Part shown: one piece after another, positions 37,201-52,200 of the stretch
Position numbering within the stretch: the first letter of the stretch is position 1
Layout of the letters: every line of letters starts with the position of its first letter
Source of the DNA: Salinisphaera dokdonensis
GTDB lineage: Bacteria > Pseudomonadota > Gammaproteobacteria > Nevskiales > Salinisphaeraceae
Assembly (NCBI RefSeq): GCF_040361215.1
Contig: NZ_APND01000002.1
Location: 372,001 to 436,000 of the forward strand
DNA: 64,000 bases
Direction: 5' to 3'
Notes under the pieces: generated by a model
Databases searched by the model: none
Seen by the model: the letters and a program-made list of their open reading frames with translations, nothing else
What the model was told of the DNA's origin: nothing
Program-made: the position numbers and the translations under genes

Positions 37201-40200
37201 GCCGATCGTGAACTGGCCACCGTTGGCACCCGCCGTCGGCGTGCCGACGTTACCGGCGTCGCCACCCACCTGGGCGACCGTCAGAACGTCGTTGCCGTCC
37301 GTGTCGGTATCGTTGCCCAGCACGTTGCCGTTGGCGGCAACGTTCTCGTCCGTCGTGACCGCGTCGTCGCCGGCTACCGGCACGTCGTTCGTGCCGTTGA
37401 CCGTGACCGTCAGCGTCGCGGTGTCCGTGCCGCCGTTACCATCGGACACCTGATACTCGACCGTCGCGGTGGCGCTCTCGCCCACCGCCAGGTCGTCGAA
37501 GTCGCCGTTCGGGTCGAAGCTGTACGTGCCGTCGGCGTTGACCGTGAACTGGCCGCCACCCACACCCGCTACCGGGGTGCCGACGTTGCCGGCATCGCCG
37601 TTGACCTGCGCCACCGTCAGCTCGTCGTTGACGTCGGCATCGGTGTCGTTGGTCAGCACGTTGCCGTCGGTGACCGCGTTCTCGGTCACGCTGTCGTTGT
37701 CGGCGGCTGCCACCGGCGCGTCGTTCGTGCCGGTTACTGTAACGGTGAACGTCGCGGTCGCAACGCCGCCGTCGCCGTCATCGGCCTGGTAGGTAACCGA
37801 GCTGCTGCGACTCTCACCTACGGCGAGATCGTCGAAATCACCATTCGGGTCGAACTCGTAGCTGCCGTCTTCATTGATGGTGAACTGGCCGCCATTGGCG
37901 CCGGTAACCGATGCGCCGACCGCGCCGGTATCACCATTGACGCGCGATACCGTCAGATTATCGAAATCCGTTTGGGTATCGCCGTCATTGACGAGCACGC
38001 CGGCACCGGGTGCGCTACTGACGACCACGTTTTCGGTGGTGGTGTCCGTATCGTTGGTCGCCATCGGCGCCAGATTATTGACTGTCCAGACAAAGCTGCT
38101 CGTGATGGCTTCGTCGCTCGGGTCGGTCGCAGTAACGGTCACATCGTAGGAGCCGATCTGCGAGGCATCGTTGGAGATCCTGCCGCTGATGATGCCGGTG
38201 TCTGGATCGATCACCAGACCGTCAGGCAACCCAGTAACGCTGTAGCGGAGGGTATCGCCGTCTACATCGGTAAACGCTGCCGAAGCGTCGACGGAGATGT
38301 CCTTACCGTCGTTGCTGGATCGGTCCGGCAACGGTGCGTCTACAACCGGGCCATCGTTGGTACCCGTGACCACAACCGTCAGCGTGGCGGTGTCGGTCCC
38401 ACCGTTGCCATCGTCGGCGGTATAGGTGAGCGTCGTTTCGCGTGTCTCGCCGACCGCCAGATCCTCGAAGTCGGCGCCGGTGGCGAACTCATAGGAACCG
38501 TCGGCCCGGACCGTGAACTGGCCGCCATTGGTACCCCTTATCGGCGCACCGACGTTGCCGGACTCACCGTTGACTTCGGATACGTTCAGCAGATCCGTGT
38601 CGGTACCGACATCGCCATCATTGGCCAACACACCAGCATCGGCGTCACGATTGATCGTCGCGCCTTCCGTGGCCTCGTCGTTGTCGTTGTTCGCAACCGG
38701 ATCGACGTTATTGACCGTCCAGGTAAAGGTGCTGGAAACGCTCGTGTCGCTCTGATCCGTGGCTGTGATGGTGACCTCGTACGGGCCATCCACCGAAGCG
38801 TCACCATCGATCGTGCCCGTGATCTCACCGGTTGCCGGATTGATAGACAGGCCCGGCGGCAAAGTGTCGCCCGCGCTGTAGGTGAGCACGTCGTTGGCGT
38901 CGGCGTCGGTGAACGCACCGGCGGTCGGTACGGAAACCGTCTCGCCGTCGTTAGCGGTCTGGGGCGAAAGCGGCGCGTCTACTACTGGCGCGTCGTTGGC
39001 GCCGGCAACGGTGACCGTGAGCGTAGCGGTCTGCGTGCCTCCGTTGCCATCGTCAGCCTGATAAGTCACCGAAGAGGTCCGGCTCTCGCCGACGCCCAGA
39101 TCCTCGAAGTCGCCATTCGATGCAAAGGTGTAGGAGCCATCCGCGTTGACCGTGAACTGGCCGCCGTTATCACCGCGAACCGGTGCCCCAACGCTCGCTG
39201 CATCGCCATTTATCTGGCCCACGATCAACGGGTCGGTATCGGTTCCGGTATCGCTATCGTTGGCGAGCACGCCAGCACCCGCATCACGGGTTATGGACGC
39301 ATCTTCCGCTACGTTGTCGACATCATCTGCCGTGGTTGGCGCCAGGTTGCTGACCGTCCACACAAAGTCGCTACTGTCACTCTGGCCACTCGGGTCGGTC
39401 GCGGTGACCGTGACGTTGTAGTCCTGTGCGACGTTTACCGAGGCATCGTTGTCGATCGTGCCGCTGATCACGCCGGTATCCGCATCAATCGACAGGCCTG
39501 GCGGGAGATTGGTGGCGCTGTAGGTCAGTGGATCGCCGTCGACATCGGTAAACGAATCTGCGGTAGCCACAGACACCGTGTCACCGTCGTTCGACGCTTG
39601 CGCAGCAAGCGGGGTGTCTACGATCGGCGCGTCGTTGGCGCCATTGACGGTGACGGTGATGGTCGCCGTATCGGTGCCGCCGTTACCGTCGGACACCTGA
39701 TAGCTGATCGTGGTCGTGCGGCTCTCGCCCGCGGCCAGGTCGTCGAAATCGCCATTCGGGTCGAAGCTGTAGCTGCCGTCCGCGTTGATGGTGAACTGAC
39801 CACCCGTGGCTGAAGCCACCGGCGTACCGACGCCGGCCGGATCGCCGTTGACCTGCGACACGGTCAGCGTGTCGTTGAGGTCGGCATCCGTGTCGTTGGC
39901 CAGGACGTTGCCCGTTGCCGGCGTGTTCTCGTTCGCCGTGGCCACGTCGTCGCCGGCGGTCGGCACGTCATTTGTACCGTTGACCGTAACCGTCAGCACG
40001 GCCGTATCAGTGCCGCCGTTGCCGTCGGACACCTGATAATTGACCCGCGTCGTGCGGCTTTCACCCACGGCCAGATCGTCGAAGTCGCCGTTCGGATCGA
40101 AGCTGTACGTGCCGTCGCCGTTGACCGTGAACTGGCCGCCGTTGGCGCCAGCCACCGGCGTACCGACACTTGCCGGATCGCCGTTGATCTGGGAGACCGT

Positions 40201-43200
40201 CAGTATGTCGTTGCCATCGGCATCGGTGTCGTTAGTCAGAACGTTGCCATCGGTGACCGCATTCTCGGTCACTGTGTCGCTATCGGCTGCCGCCACCGGC
40301 ACGTCGTTAGCGCCGCTTACCGTGACCGTGATCGAGGCGGTATCGGTGCCGCCATTGCCATCAGACACCTGGTAGCTGATTGTGGTTGTAGCGCTTTCGC
40401 CCACAGCCAGGTCATCGAAGTCGCCGTTCGGATCGAAGCTGTACGTACCGTCGCCGTTGACTGTGAACTGGCCGCCGCCAACACCCGCTACCGGGGTGCC
40501 GACGTTGCCGGCATCGCCGCCCACTTGCGCGACTGTAAGGACGTCGCTGGCATCCGGATCGGCATCATTGGCCAAGACGTTACCCGTAACCGGCGTATTC
40601 TCGACGGTAGTGACCGCGTCGTCGCCGGCCGTCGGCACGTCATTTGTACCGTTAACCGTGACCGTCAGCGTGGCGGTGTCCGTGCCGCCGTTACCGTCAG
40701 ACACCTGATAATTGACCCTCGTCGTAGCGGTTTCGCCCACGGCCAGATCATCGAAGTCGCCGTTCGGATCAAAGCTGTACGTGCCGTCGCCGTTGACCGT
40801 GAACTGGCCACCGCCAACACCCGCCACCGGGGTGCCGACGTTGCCGCCATCGCCGTTGACTTGCGCCACTGTCAGCTCATCGTTGACGTCGGCGTCCGTG
40901 TCGTTGGTCAGCACGTTGCCGTCGGTAACCGCATTCTCGGTCACGCTGTCGCTGTCGGCAGCGGCCACCGGGGCATTGTTCACGCCGTTGACGGTAATCG
41001 TCAGCGTCGTCGTGCTTGTTCCCCCGTTGCCATCGTCTGCCTGGTAGCTGACGGACGTGGTGCGGCTTTCGCCGGCCGCGAGATCGTCGAACGCGCCATT
41101 CGGCTGGAAGTCGTAGCTGCCATCCGCATTGATCGTGAACTGACCGCCATCGCTACCTGCGACCGGCACACCCACGCTGGCAGATACGCCGTTGACCTGG
41201 GCCACCATGAGAATATCGCTGGTGTCAGGATCGGCGTCGTTGCCCAGCACGTTACCGTTGGCCGCCGTTCGCTCGTCCGTCGTCGCCGTATCCGCAACCG
41301 CGGTCGGGCCGTCATTGCGACCATTGACGGTAACCGTAAGCACGGCAGTGTCGACGCCACCGTTGCCATCGGATACCTGATAATTGACGGTGGTGGTGCG
41401 GCTTTCGCCCACGGCCAGATCGTCGAAATCGGCACCGGGGTCGAAATCGTAGCTACCGTCGGCGTTGACTGTGAATTGACCACCGTTGGCACCGGCGATC
41501 GGGGAACCGACACCGGCTTCGTCCCCATTGATCCGAGTGACAGTCAGCGGATCGTTGTCACCATCCGTGTCGTTGCCCAGTACGTTGCCGCTGGTGAGCG
41601 CGTTTTCGGGCGTGCTCGCGACGTCGTCAGCCGCGGCAGGTGGCACGTTGTTGACCTGCAGAACGAAACTGCTGTCTACCGTGCCACCGTTGCCGTCGTC
41701 CGCGGTCACGGTAATCGTGTAGGGCCCGTTCTGTGACGCGTCCGCGCCCAACATGCCGGTAATCAGACCCGTGGCCGGATCAATGACCAACCCGTCCGGC
41801 AGCCCGGCGGCGCTATAGGTCAACGTGTCGTTCGTATCCACGTCGGTGAACGCATCGGCGGTCGGCACGGATACGGTATCGCCGTCATTGGCCGTCTGAT
41901 TCTCGAGCGGCGTGGTCACGACAGGCGCATCATTCGTACCGGTCACGGTGACCGTCAGGGTCGTGGTGTCCGTACCCCCGTTGCTATCGGTGACCTGATA
42001 ATCGACCGTCGTGGTGCGGCTCTCGCCGACCGCCAGATCGTCGAAATCCGCACCCGGATCGAAGCTGTAGCTGCCGTCAGCGTTGACCGTGAACTGGCCA
42101 CCATCGGCGGCGTCCACCGGTACGCCGACACTGGCGGAATCGCCATTGACCTGGGCGACGGTCAGAATATCGCTGCCATCTGTATCGGTGTCGTTGGCCA
42201 ACACGTCGCCGTTCGCGACCACGTTCTCACTCGTGGTGTTGGTATCCACCACCGCGACCGGGCCGTCGTTGCTACCGTTGACCGTAACGGTCAGTGTCGC
42301 AGTCTCGGTCCCGCCATTGCCGTCGGAAACCTGGTAGGTGATCGTGGTGGGGCGACTCTCGCCCACGGCCAGATCATCGAAGTCCCCGTCCGTGTCGAAG
42401 CTGTAGGAACCATCCGCGTTGATGGTGAAGCGGCCACCGGTCGCCACATCCACCGGCGTACCGACACTAGCCGGATCGCCATTGATCTGCGAGACCGTGA
42501 GCGGATCGGTGTCGTTGCCGCCATCGACGTCGTTGACCAGCACATTGCCTGTCGCAGCGCCATTTTCACCCACGCTGGCCGTGTCTTCACCAGCGGTCGG
42601 CGCGACGTTAGCTGCTGTCAGGTCAAAACTGTCGCTGACCGTGCCGCCGTTACCGTCGTCGGCGGTTACCGTGATCGTGTACGGGCCAGCCTGCGAGGCA
42701 TCCGCCGCCAGGGTGCCGGTAATCAGGCCCGTGGCCGGATCGATTTCCAGACCGTCGGGCAGCCCCTCGGCGCTATAGGTCAGCGTGTCGTTCGTGTCCG
42801 TGTCGGTGAACGCCCCGGCTGTGGAAATCGCCACCGTATCGCCGTCGTTGGCATCCTGGTCTGCGAGCGGCGCGGTGACGATCGGCGCGTCGTTGGCACC
42901 CGTCACCGTGACGGTCAGGGTAGTCGTGTCGGTGCCGCCGTTGCCGTCGGAAACCTGATAAGTGACCGTGCTCGTGCGGCTTTCGCCTACTGCGAGGTCG
43001 TCGAAGTCGCCGTTCGGGTCGAAGTCGTAACTGCCATCGGCATTCACCGTGAACTGGCCGCCGTTGACGGCATTGACCGGCGAGCCAACGCCTGCGGGGT
43101 CGCCGTTGACCTGGGACACCACCAGAACGTCGCTGGCATCGACGTCGGTGTCGTTGGCTAGTACATCGCCACTCGCCACGGCATCTTCGCTGGCCGCGTT

Positions 43201-46200
43201 GGTATCCGCGACCGCTACCGGCGCGTCGTTCGTACCGTTGACCGTGACAGTCAGAACGGCCGTATCGAAGCCGCCGTTGCCATCAGAAACCTGATAGCTG
43301 ATCGTCGTCGTACGGCTCTCGCCGACCGCCAGGTCGTCGCAGTCGCCATTCGGGTCGAAATCGTAACTGCCGTCGGCGTTGATGGTGAACTGGCCACCGT
43401 CGACCGCATCGACCGCCGAGCCGACACCATTCGAATCGCCGTTGACCTGCGACACGACCAGCGTGTCGTTGACGTCGGCATCGGCGTCATTGGCCAGCAC
43501 ATCGCCACTTACCGCAATATTTTCACTGGTGGCGTTGCTGTCCGCGTCCGCAACCGGCGCGTCGTTCGTACCGTTGACCGTGACCGTCAGAACGGCCGTA
43601 TCGAAGCCGCCGTTGCCATCAGAAACCTGATAGCTGATCGTCGTCGTACGGCTTTCGCCAACAGCGAGGTCGTCGAAGTCGCCGTCCGGATCGAAATCGT
43701 AGCTGCCGTCGGCGTTAATGGTGAACTGACCACCGTCAACCGCATCGACCGGCGAGCCGACACCATTCGGATCGCCGTTGATCTGCGATACGGCCAGCGT
43801 GTCGTTGGCATCGGCATCGGTGTCATTCGCGAGCACATTGCCGCTCGCCGAAACGTTCTCGCTTGTCGCGTTGGCATCTGCAGCCGCAACCGGCACATCA
43901 TTAGTACCATTGACCGTAACGGTAAGTGTGGCGGTGTCAGTGCCGCCGTTGCCGTCGTCGACCTGGTAGTTGACCTGCGTCGTACGACTTTCACCGACGG
44001 CCAGATCATCAAAGTCGCCGTCCGGGTCGAAATCGTAGCTGCCGTCAGCGTTGATCGTGAACCGGCCGCCGCTGGCAACGTCCACTGCGGCGCCTACGCC
44101 CGCCGTGGTGCCATTGACCTGGGTGACGGTGAGCACATCGCTGGCGTCGACATCCGTATCGTTGGCCAGCACATCGCCGCTCGCAGCAACATTTTCAGTC
44201 GTAGCGTTGATGTCTGCGACAGCAGACGGCACATCGTTGCTACCGTTGACGGTGACCGTCAACGTCGTCGTTGCCAAGCCCCCGTTACCGTCGTCAACCT
44301 GGTAATTGACCTGCGTCGTGCGGCTTTCGCCCACGGCCAGATCATCAAAGTCCCCGTTCGGATCGAAACTGTAGGTGCCGTCGGCGTCGATGGTGAACTG
44401 GCCGCCGCCGATCGCTTGCACTGGCGTACCGACACCATTGGGATCGCCGTTGACCTGAGAGACCACCAGAACGTCGCTGGCGTCGACATCGGTATCGTTC
44501 GCAAGCACATCACCGCTGACGGCGACATTTTCGGTCGTGGTATTTGTATCCGCGACAGCTACGGGGCCATCGTTGGTACCGTTGACCGTGACAGTCAGAA
44601 CGGCCGTATCGAAGCCGCCGTTGCCATCAGAAACCTGATAGCTGATCGTCGTCGTACGGCTCTCGCCGACCGCCAGGTCGTCGAAGTCGCCCTTCGGGTC
44701 GAAATCGTAACTGCCGTCGGCGTTGATGGTGAACTGGCCGCCGTCGACCGCACCGACCGGCGAGCCGACACCATTCGAATCGCCGTTGACCTGCGACACG
44801 ACCAGCGTGTCAGTGACGTCGGCATCGGCGTCATTGGCCAGCACATCGCCACTTAACACAATATTTTCACTGGTGGCGTTGCTGTCCGCGTTCGCAGCCG
44901 GCGCGTCGTTCGTGCCGTTGACCGTAACCGTCAGCGTCGCGGTATCTGTTCCGCCATTGCCGTCCGAAACCTCGTAGCTGATCGTGGTCGTGCGGCTCTC
45001 GCCCACAGCCAGATCGTCGAAGTCCGCACCCGGCTCGAAGCTGTACGTGCCGTCCGGACCGATCGTGAACTGGCCTCCGTTGGCGCCGGCCGTCGGCGTA
45101 CCGACATTGCCGGCCTCGCCGTTGACCTGCGAAACGGTCAGGGGATCGGTGTCCTGGCCGCCGTCGGCATCGTTATCCAGCACGTTGCCGGTGGCCAGCG
45201 TGTTTTCGTCGGTCGAGACGGTGTCGGCCGCCGCGATCGGCTCGACATTATTCACCGCGAGTGCGAATTCGTCGCTGTTCGAACCGCCGTTGCCGTCGAG
45301 CGCGGTGACGGTGACCGCGTAGGGCCCGGCAGCCGACGCATCGGCGACGAGCGCGCCGGTGATTTCCCCGGTGTCGGGGTCGATCGCCAGACCGAGATCG
45401 CCCAGCTCGACCGGATTACCGTTCGCGTCCGCCGCGGTCGCAAAGAACGACAGATCGTCGCCTTCGGCATCGATGAACGCATCGCCGGCCGCGATCGACA
45501 CGGCCTCACCATCGTCATAGGACTGATCCGGCGTGGGCGCGTCCACCACCGGCGCATCGTTGCCGCCGGTCACCGTCACGGTGAGCGTGGCGACGGCGGT
45601 GCCGCCCTGGCCATCGTCGATCTGGTAGCTGACGCTGGTGTCGCGTTGCTGACCATCGCCCAGGTCGGCGAAGTCGGTGCCCGGATTGAAGACGTACTGC
45701 CCCTGCTCGCCGATCGTGAACGTGCCACCGTCGCTGCCTGCGACCGGCGTACCGATGTTGTCGGTCTCGCCATTGACCTGCGAAACGGTAAGAGCATCGG
45801 TGTCCTGGCCACCGTCGTTGTCGTTGGCCAGCACGTCGCCGGACAGCGGGTCGCGCTCGGGGGTGTTGCCGCTGTCGTCGCGCGCGACGGGATCGACGTT
45901 GGCGGCGGCGAGCGTGAACGTGCTTGATGCCGTGCCTTCGTTGCCGTCGTCGGCCGTCACGGTGATCGTGAACGGGCCGTTGTCCGAGGCATCCGGCCCC
46001 AGCGTGCCCGTAATCAATCCGGTGTCGGGATCGATGTCCAGGCCAGCGGGCAGACCGGTTGCGGAGTAGGTCAGGATGTCGCTGATATCCGCGTCAGCGA
46101 ATGCGTCGGCGGTCTCAATGGAAACCGTATCGCCGTCGTTAGCGTTCTGGTTCGGCAGGCCATCGCCGACGACCGTCGGCGCGTCGTTGGTGCCGCGCAC

Positions 46201-49200
46201 GGTGACGCTGATCGTCGACGTCGCGGTACCGCCTTGGCCGTCGCTCACTTCGTAGGCGACGCTGGCGGTCCGGGTCTCGTCCACAGCGAGGTCGTCGAAA
46301 TCGGCGCCCGGGTCGAAGCTGTAATCGCCGTTGGCCGACAGCGTGAAACTGCCACCACCGGTGCCGTCCACGGTGACCGAGCCGGCCGGCGGCACGGGCT
46401 GCCCGCCGAGGGTTGTGGCCGTGAGCGTATCCGTATCGTTGCCACCGTCGGTATCGGCGCCGACGCCGTTGGCATCGCCGGCGATCACGTTGCCGCTCGT
46501 GACGATGTTTTCGTCCGTCTCGGCGAGATCGGCGGCGGCCACCGGCACGACATTGGTCGAGGTCAGCGTGAAGGAGGTCGACGTCGTGGCATTGCCGTCG
46601 TTCGCGGTGACGGTAATTTCGACCGGGTCGTTCTGCGAAGCGTCCGGGCTTAGCGTGCCGGTGATTTCGCCCGTCGCACTGTCGATCGCCAGACCCGGCG
46701 GCAGACCGGCCGCCGTATAGGTGAGCGTATCGCCGTCGATATCGGCAAAGGCATCGGCGGTGGTGACGGAAATCGCATCGCCATCATCAGCCTGCACGTC
46801 GTCAACTGGTGCCACGACCGTGGGCCCGTCGTTGGTGCCGGTCACCGTTACGGTCAGTGTTTCGGTCGCGGTCGCGCCCTGGGCATCGCTGACCTGGTAA
46901 GTGATCTGCGTGCTACGCAGGTCGTCCACGGCCAGATCATCGAAATCCGTGCCCGGATCGAACGTGTAGCTGCCGTCACCGTTGAGCGTGAACGTGCCGC
47001 CCTCGGAGCCGGCAACCGGATCCGCGATGGGGGCCAGGTTGTCCGCATCCGCGCCGGCAAGCGTGACTTCGAGCGCGTCGGTGTCGTTGCCGCCGTCCAC
47101 ATCGTTGGCGAGTACGCCGTTCGCAGCATCGACAGAGAACGCATCGTTCTCCTGCGTGTCGGCCGTATCCGGTGCCGCAATTGGGCCCGGGTTGGTGACG
47201 GTCCAGGTGAATGAAGTCTGCACGCTCGCGTTCTGCAAGTCGGTGGCAGTGATCACCACGGTATAGGGCGCGCCGTCGGAGGCATCGGCATCCAGCGTGC
47301 CGGTAATCCGCCCCGTGCCCGGGTCGAGCGACAGGCCGGGCGGCAGCGTACTCTCGCCGTCCACGTTCGCGCTGTAGGTGAGCTCGTCGCTGGCATCGAG
47401 ATCGGCAAATGTGCCGGCGACCGAGGCCGTGACGCTGTCGCCGTCGCGGCTGTCGCGATCCGGCAGTTCGTTGGCGACAGTCGGCGCATCGTTGGCGCCG
47501 TTGACCGTGATCACGATACGCGCCGTGGCGGTTTCGCCCTGTCCGTCGGAGACCTGATAGGTCACGGCCGTATCGCGTGACTCGCCGGCGGCGAGATCGT
47601 CGAAATCGGTGCCCGGCGCGAAGTCGTAACTGCCGTCGCGATTGACGGTAAACAGGCCGCCATTGCTGCCGGCCACAGCTTGCCCAACGCCGTTCCCGTC
47701 ACCGCCGACCTCGGCAACGAACAGTTCGTCGGTATCGCTGTTGCCATCGGCGTCGTTGGCGAGCACGCCGGTCGCCGCATCGCGCGCGATGTCGACGTTC
47801 TCGCCGGTCGCTGCGATGTCGTTGTCCGCCATCGGCGCCGGATTGTCGATCGTCCAAGTGAAGGTATCGGAAACGGTTCCGCCGGCCGAGCCGTCGCTGG
47901 CGGTGACGACCACAGTATATACACCGTCGTCGTTCGGCCCGCCCTGTGAAGCGTCGGCCGCAAGCACGCCGGTGATTTCGCCGGTCGCTGCGCTGATGGA
48001 AATTCCGTCCGGCAGACCGGTGGCGCTGTAGGTCAGCGCGTCGTTGGCATCGACATCGGCGAACGCATCGGCGGTCGCGATGTTCGCGGTGTCGCCATCG
48101 TTGGCCGCCAGGTCCGGCAGCGCATTGGCGACCGTGGGCGCATCGTTCGTACCGGTGATCGTGACCGTGAGGCGCGCGGTATCGGTACCGCCCTGACCGT
48201 CGGACACCGTGTAAGTGACACCCGTGATCGCGGTTTCGCCGGCCGCGAGATAATCGAAGTTATCGCCGGGGTCAAAGCTGTAGTTGCCGTCGGAATCGAG
48301 CGTGAAGGCACCGCCGAGATCACCCGTCACGGTCGCGTCACCGCCCGCAGCGATCGCCGCGCCGTCCACGTCGACGACGGTCAGCGTATCGGTATCGTCG
48401 CCGCCATCGCGGTCGCCGCCGGCGGCGGCATCGGGTGCGCCGGCGATCACGTTGCCGGATACGGTCTGATTCTCGTCGGCGCTGTCGCTGTCGTTGACCG
48501 CCACAGGCGCCGTGTTGGCCACTGTCCAAATGAAGTCGGTGCTGACCGCGGCCCCGGTGCTGTCGGTGGCCGTGATCGTTACCGTATAGCTGCCGTCATC
48601 GCCCAGCTGCGATGCGTTCGGCGACAACGTGCCCGTGATGCGCCCCGTGACCGAATCGATTTCCAGGCCTGGTGGCAGCGTGCTGTCGTTGTCTACATTC
48701 GCGCTGTAGGTGAGCGTGTCGTTGGCGTCGGCATCGTCGAACGCCTGAGCGGTGGGCAGCGAGACATCTTCGCCATCGTTGTTCGACTGCGCGTCGATTC
48801 CGCCATTGACGACGGTGGGCGCGTCGTTGACGCCGGTAACCGTAATGGTCAGGCGGGCTTCGTCGGTACCGCCTTGGTCGTCGGTGACCTCGTAAAGCAC
48901 GGTGGTCGTGGCGGTTTCGCCGGGGCCAAGATCGTCGAAGTCGGCGCCCGGATCGAAGGTATAGCTGCCGTCGGCAGCGATCACGAACGTGCCGCCGTTG
49001 TCGCCGGCGACCGACACGGTATCCCCACCGTCACTGACGTTGGCCACGTCGCCCGCGACACTGAATACGCTGAGCGGGTCGTCATCGAGGCCACCGTCGC
49101 GATCGGCGCCGCCGTCCGCCGCGCCGTCAATTACATTGCCAGTAGCGGTGCCGCCGACCGTAGCCGCTCCGGCGTCATTGACGGCGATCGGCGGCCGGTT

Positions 49201-52200
49201 GGCGACCGTCCAGGCGAAGGTCGTGCTCACAGCCTCGCCTTCACCCCCGCCGTCCGTGGCCGTGACTGTCACGGAATACACGCCGTTGCTGTCGGGCCCA
49301 CCCTGCGACGCGTCAGCCTCAATGCTGCCAGTGATCTCACCTGTGGCTTCGTTGATCGTCAGGCCAGCCGGCAGACCGCTTACCGTGTAGGCCAGCGTAT
49401 CGCCTTCGTCGATATCATCGAAGCTGCCGGCGGTCGGCACGGAAATGGGCTCGCCGTCGTTGCTGGAGACCGGCGCCGGGGTACGCACGACCTCGGGCGC
49501 ATCGTTTGTACCGGTTATACGAATCGTGAGGCGGGCCTGATCGGTATCACCGTCGGCATCCTGGATCTGGTAGGTGACCGAGGTGGTGGCTTGCTCACCC
49601 TCGGCGAGATAGTCGAAATCCGTACCCGGGTCGAAGCTGTAATTGCCGTCCGCGTCGATGGAGAACGTGCCGCCATTCGAGCCGATCACGTCCTGGTCGA
49701 CCGCGCCGGCATCGCCGCCGACGGCAACGACCTCGAACGGATCGTCGTCCGGATCGTTGTCGTTCGCGACCACGTTGCCGCTCGTGACCGCATTCTCGGT
49801 CGTGGCACCCGTATCGTCGACGGCCTGAACCGGCTCGTTGTCGATGCTCCAGTCGAACGTACTGGTGGTAGATTCCCCCTGTGAATCGGTGACGGTAATC
49901 GTGACCGTGTACGGCGTATTTTCAGAGGCGTTGTTGTCGAGCGTACCTGTAATCACGCCGGTATTCGGGTCGATCTGCAGCCCCGGCGGCAAGGTGTTTT
50001 CCCCAGCGAGCTCCGCGCTGTAGGTCAATGTGTCGTTGGTATCGACATCGTCGAAGGCGCCGGCGGTCGGTACGGATACCGTCTCGCCGTCGTTGCTGGC
50101 CAGATTTTGGAGTCCCTCGTTCGCCACGACGGGCGCATCGTTTTCGCCGGTCACGGTGACGGTCAGGCGGGCGATATCCGTACCGCCCTGGCCGTCGGTG
50201 ATCTGATAGGTGACCGAGGTGTCGCGCGTTTCGCCCACGGCCAGATCGTCGAAGTCGGTGCCGGGGTCAAAGCTGTAGTTGCCGTTGATGTCGATCGTGA
50301 ACGTACCGCCGTTGCCGCCAACCACGGCGTTGCCGACACCGCCCGCATCGCCGCCGACCTGCGCGACGGTAAGCGTATCGGTATCGCCCGCACCGTCGAC
50401 GTCGGCATCGCCGTCGGGCGTGCCGTCGATCACGTTGCCGCTGACTGCCGCGTTTTCGGTGGTGGTAGTCACGTCATCCGCGGCCACGGGCCGGCGGTTG
50501 GTGATGTTCCAGGTGAAGGTGTCGGTGACCGTGCCGCCATTGTTGTCATCAGCAGTGACGATGATGCTGTAGATTCCGCCGTTCGTCTGCGACGCCGCGG
50601 CATCGATGGCACCGCTGATTACACCCGTTTCACTGTTGATGGTCAGGCCGGCGGGCAAACCTTCGGCGCTGTAGCTCAGTTCATCATTGGTGTCTGCATC
50701 CTGGAAGGCGCCGGCGGCCGGCACGCTGACCGTATCGCCGTCATTCGATGCAAGATCCGCCAGCGGCGTACGTACCACCGGGGCGTCGTTGGTGCCCGTG
50801 ACGGTAACCGTGAGCGTCGCCGTATCGGTGCCGCCCTGGCCGTCGCTGACCTGGTAGACGACCGACGTGGTTGCGGTTTCGCCCTCGGCCAGACGTTCAA
50901 ACTCGCCGTTGCCGTCGAAGCTGTAGGTGCCGTCGGCATTGACGGTGAACGTACCGCCGTTGCTGCCGCGGATGCCGGCGCCGACGTTGCCGTCGGCGGC
51001 ATTGACCTGGCTGACCGTCAGGGCGTCGGTATCCGGCGCGCCGTCGGTGTCGTTGTCGAGCACGTTGCCCGATATGGCAGCTGCGCCCTCAGTGGTTGGC
51101 GCCGCGTCGTTATCGGCGACCGGCGCCCGGTTGGCGATCGCCCAGACAAAGCTGTCTGTCGCGGTGCCGCCATTGCCATCGTTCACGGTGACGGTGACGG
51201 TGTAGGCGCCGTTGTCGCCGCCCTGGGAGGCGTCGGCGTCCAGCATCCCGCTGATTTCGCCGGTGTTCGGGTCGAAAGTGAGGCCATCGGGCAGGCCCGT
51301 TACAGCGAATGACAGATCGTCGTTGGCATCGATGTCCGAGAACGCACCGGCCGTGGGTACGGACACGGTCTCGCCGTCGGTGTTGGATAGGTCCTCGAGC
51401 GGAAAATCGAGCGTGGGCGCGTCGTTCACGCCGGCCACGGTGACGGTCAGCCGCGCCATGTCGGTGCCGCCCTCGCTGTCGCTGACTTGATAGACCACGG
51501 ACGTCGTGGCGTTTTCGCCTTCGGCCAGATACTGGAACGCGGTGCCGGGTTCGAAACTGTAGGAGCCGTCGGCGTTGATCGTGAAGGTGCCGCCGTTGCT
51601 GCCGATCACGCCCGCGCCGACGTTGCCGGCCGCGTTCTCGACGCCGATCACGCTCAGATTGTCACCGTCCGGATCATTATCGTTGGCGAGCACGCCATCC
51701 GCGGCCGCGCGGCTGACGCCGGCGTCCTCGGTGGCGTTGTCTGTATCGTCCACACCCGTGACCGGCGCGTTGCCGACTGTCCAGGTGAAGGTGGTCTGGG
51801 CGGTGCCGCCGTTGTCATCGTCGATGAACACGGTGACGTTGTAGATGCCGTCGTCGTTCGGCCCGCCCTGCGAGGCACCGTTGGCGAACTGTCCGGAGAT
51901 CACGCCCGTGGCGCTATCGATCGTCAGCCCTGGTGGCAAGCCATCGGCCGTGTAGATCGGCGTATCGTTGGCATCGGCATCGTCGAAGAAGCCGGCGGTC
52001 GGGAAGTTGGCGGATTCGCCGTCGGTGCCGGTCTGATCCGGCACGGGCTGGGCAGCGGGCGCATCGTTCGCGCCTGTGACGACAACCGTGAGCACACTGG
52101 TGTCGGTACCGCCCTGGCCGTCCGACACCGTATAAGTAACGCGCGTGGTTGCGGTTTCGCCGGAAGAGAGATATTCGAAATCGCCGCCTGCCGTAAAGGT

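Noticed and set aside
36934..39813. 959-codon plus-strand open frame within the giant gene
   Set aside because: Antisense shadow of a high-GC repetitive gene; composition is Arg/Val/Ala-rich and repeats with the same 336-base period as the true minus-strand frame.
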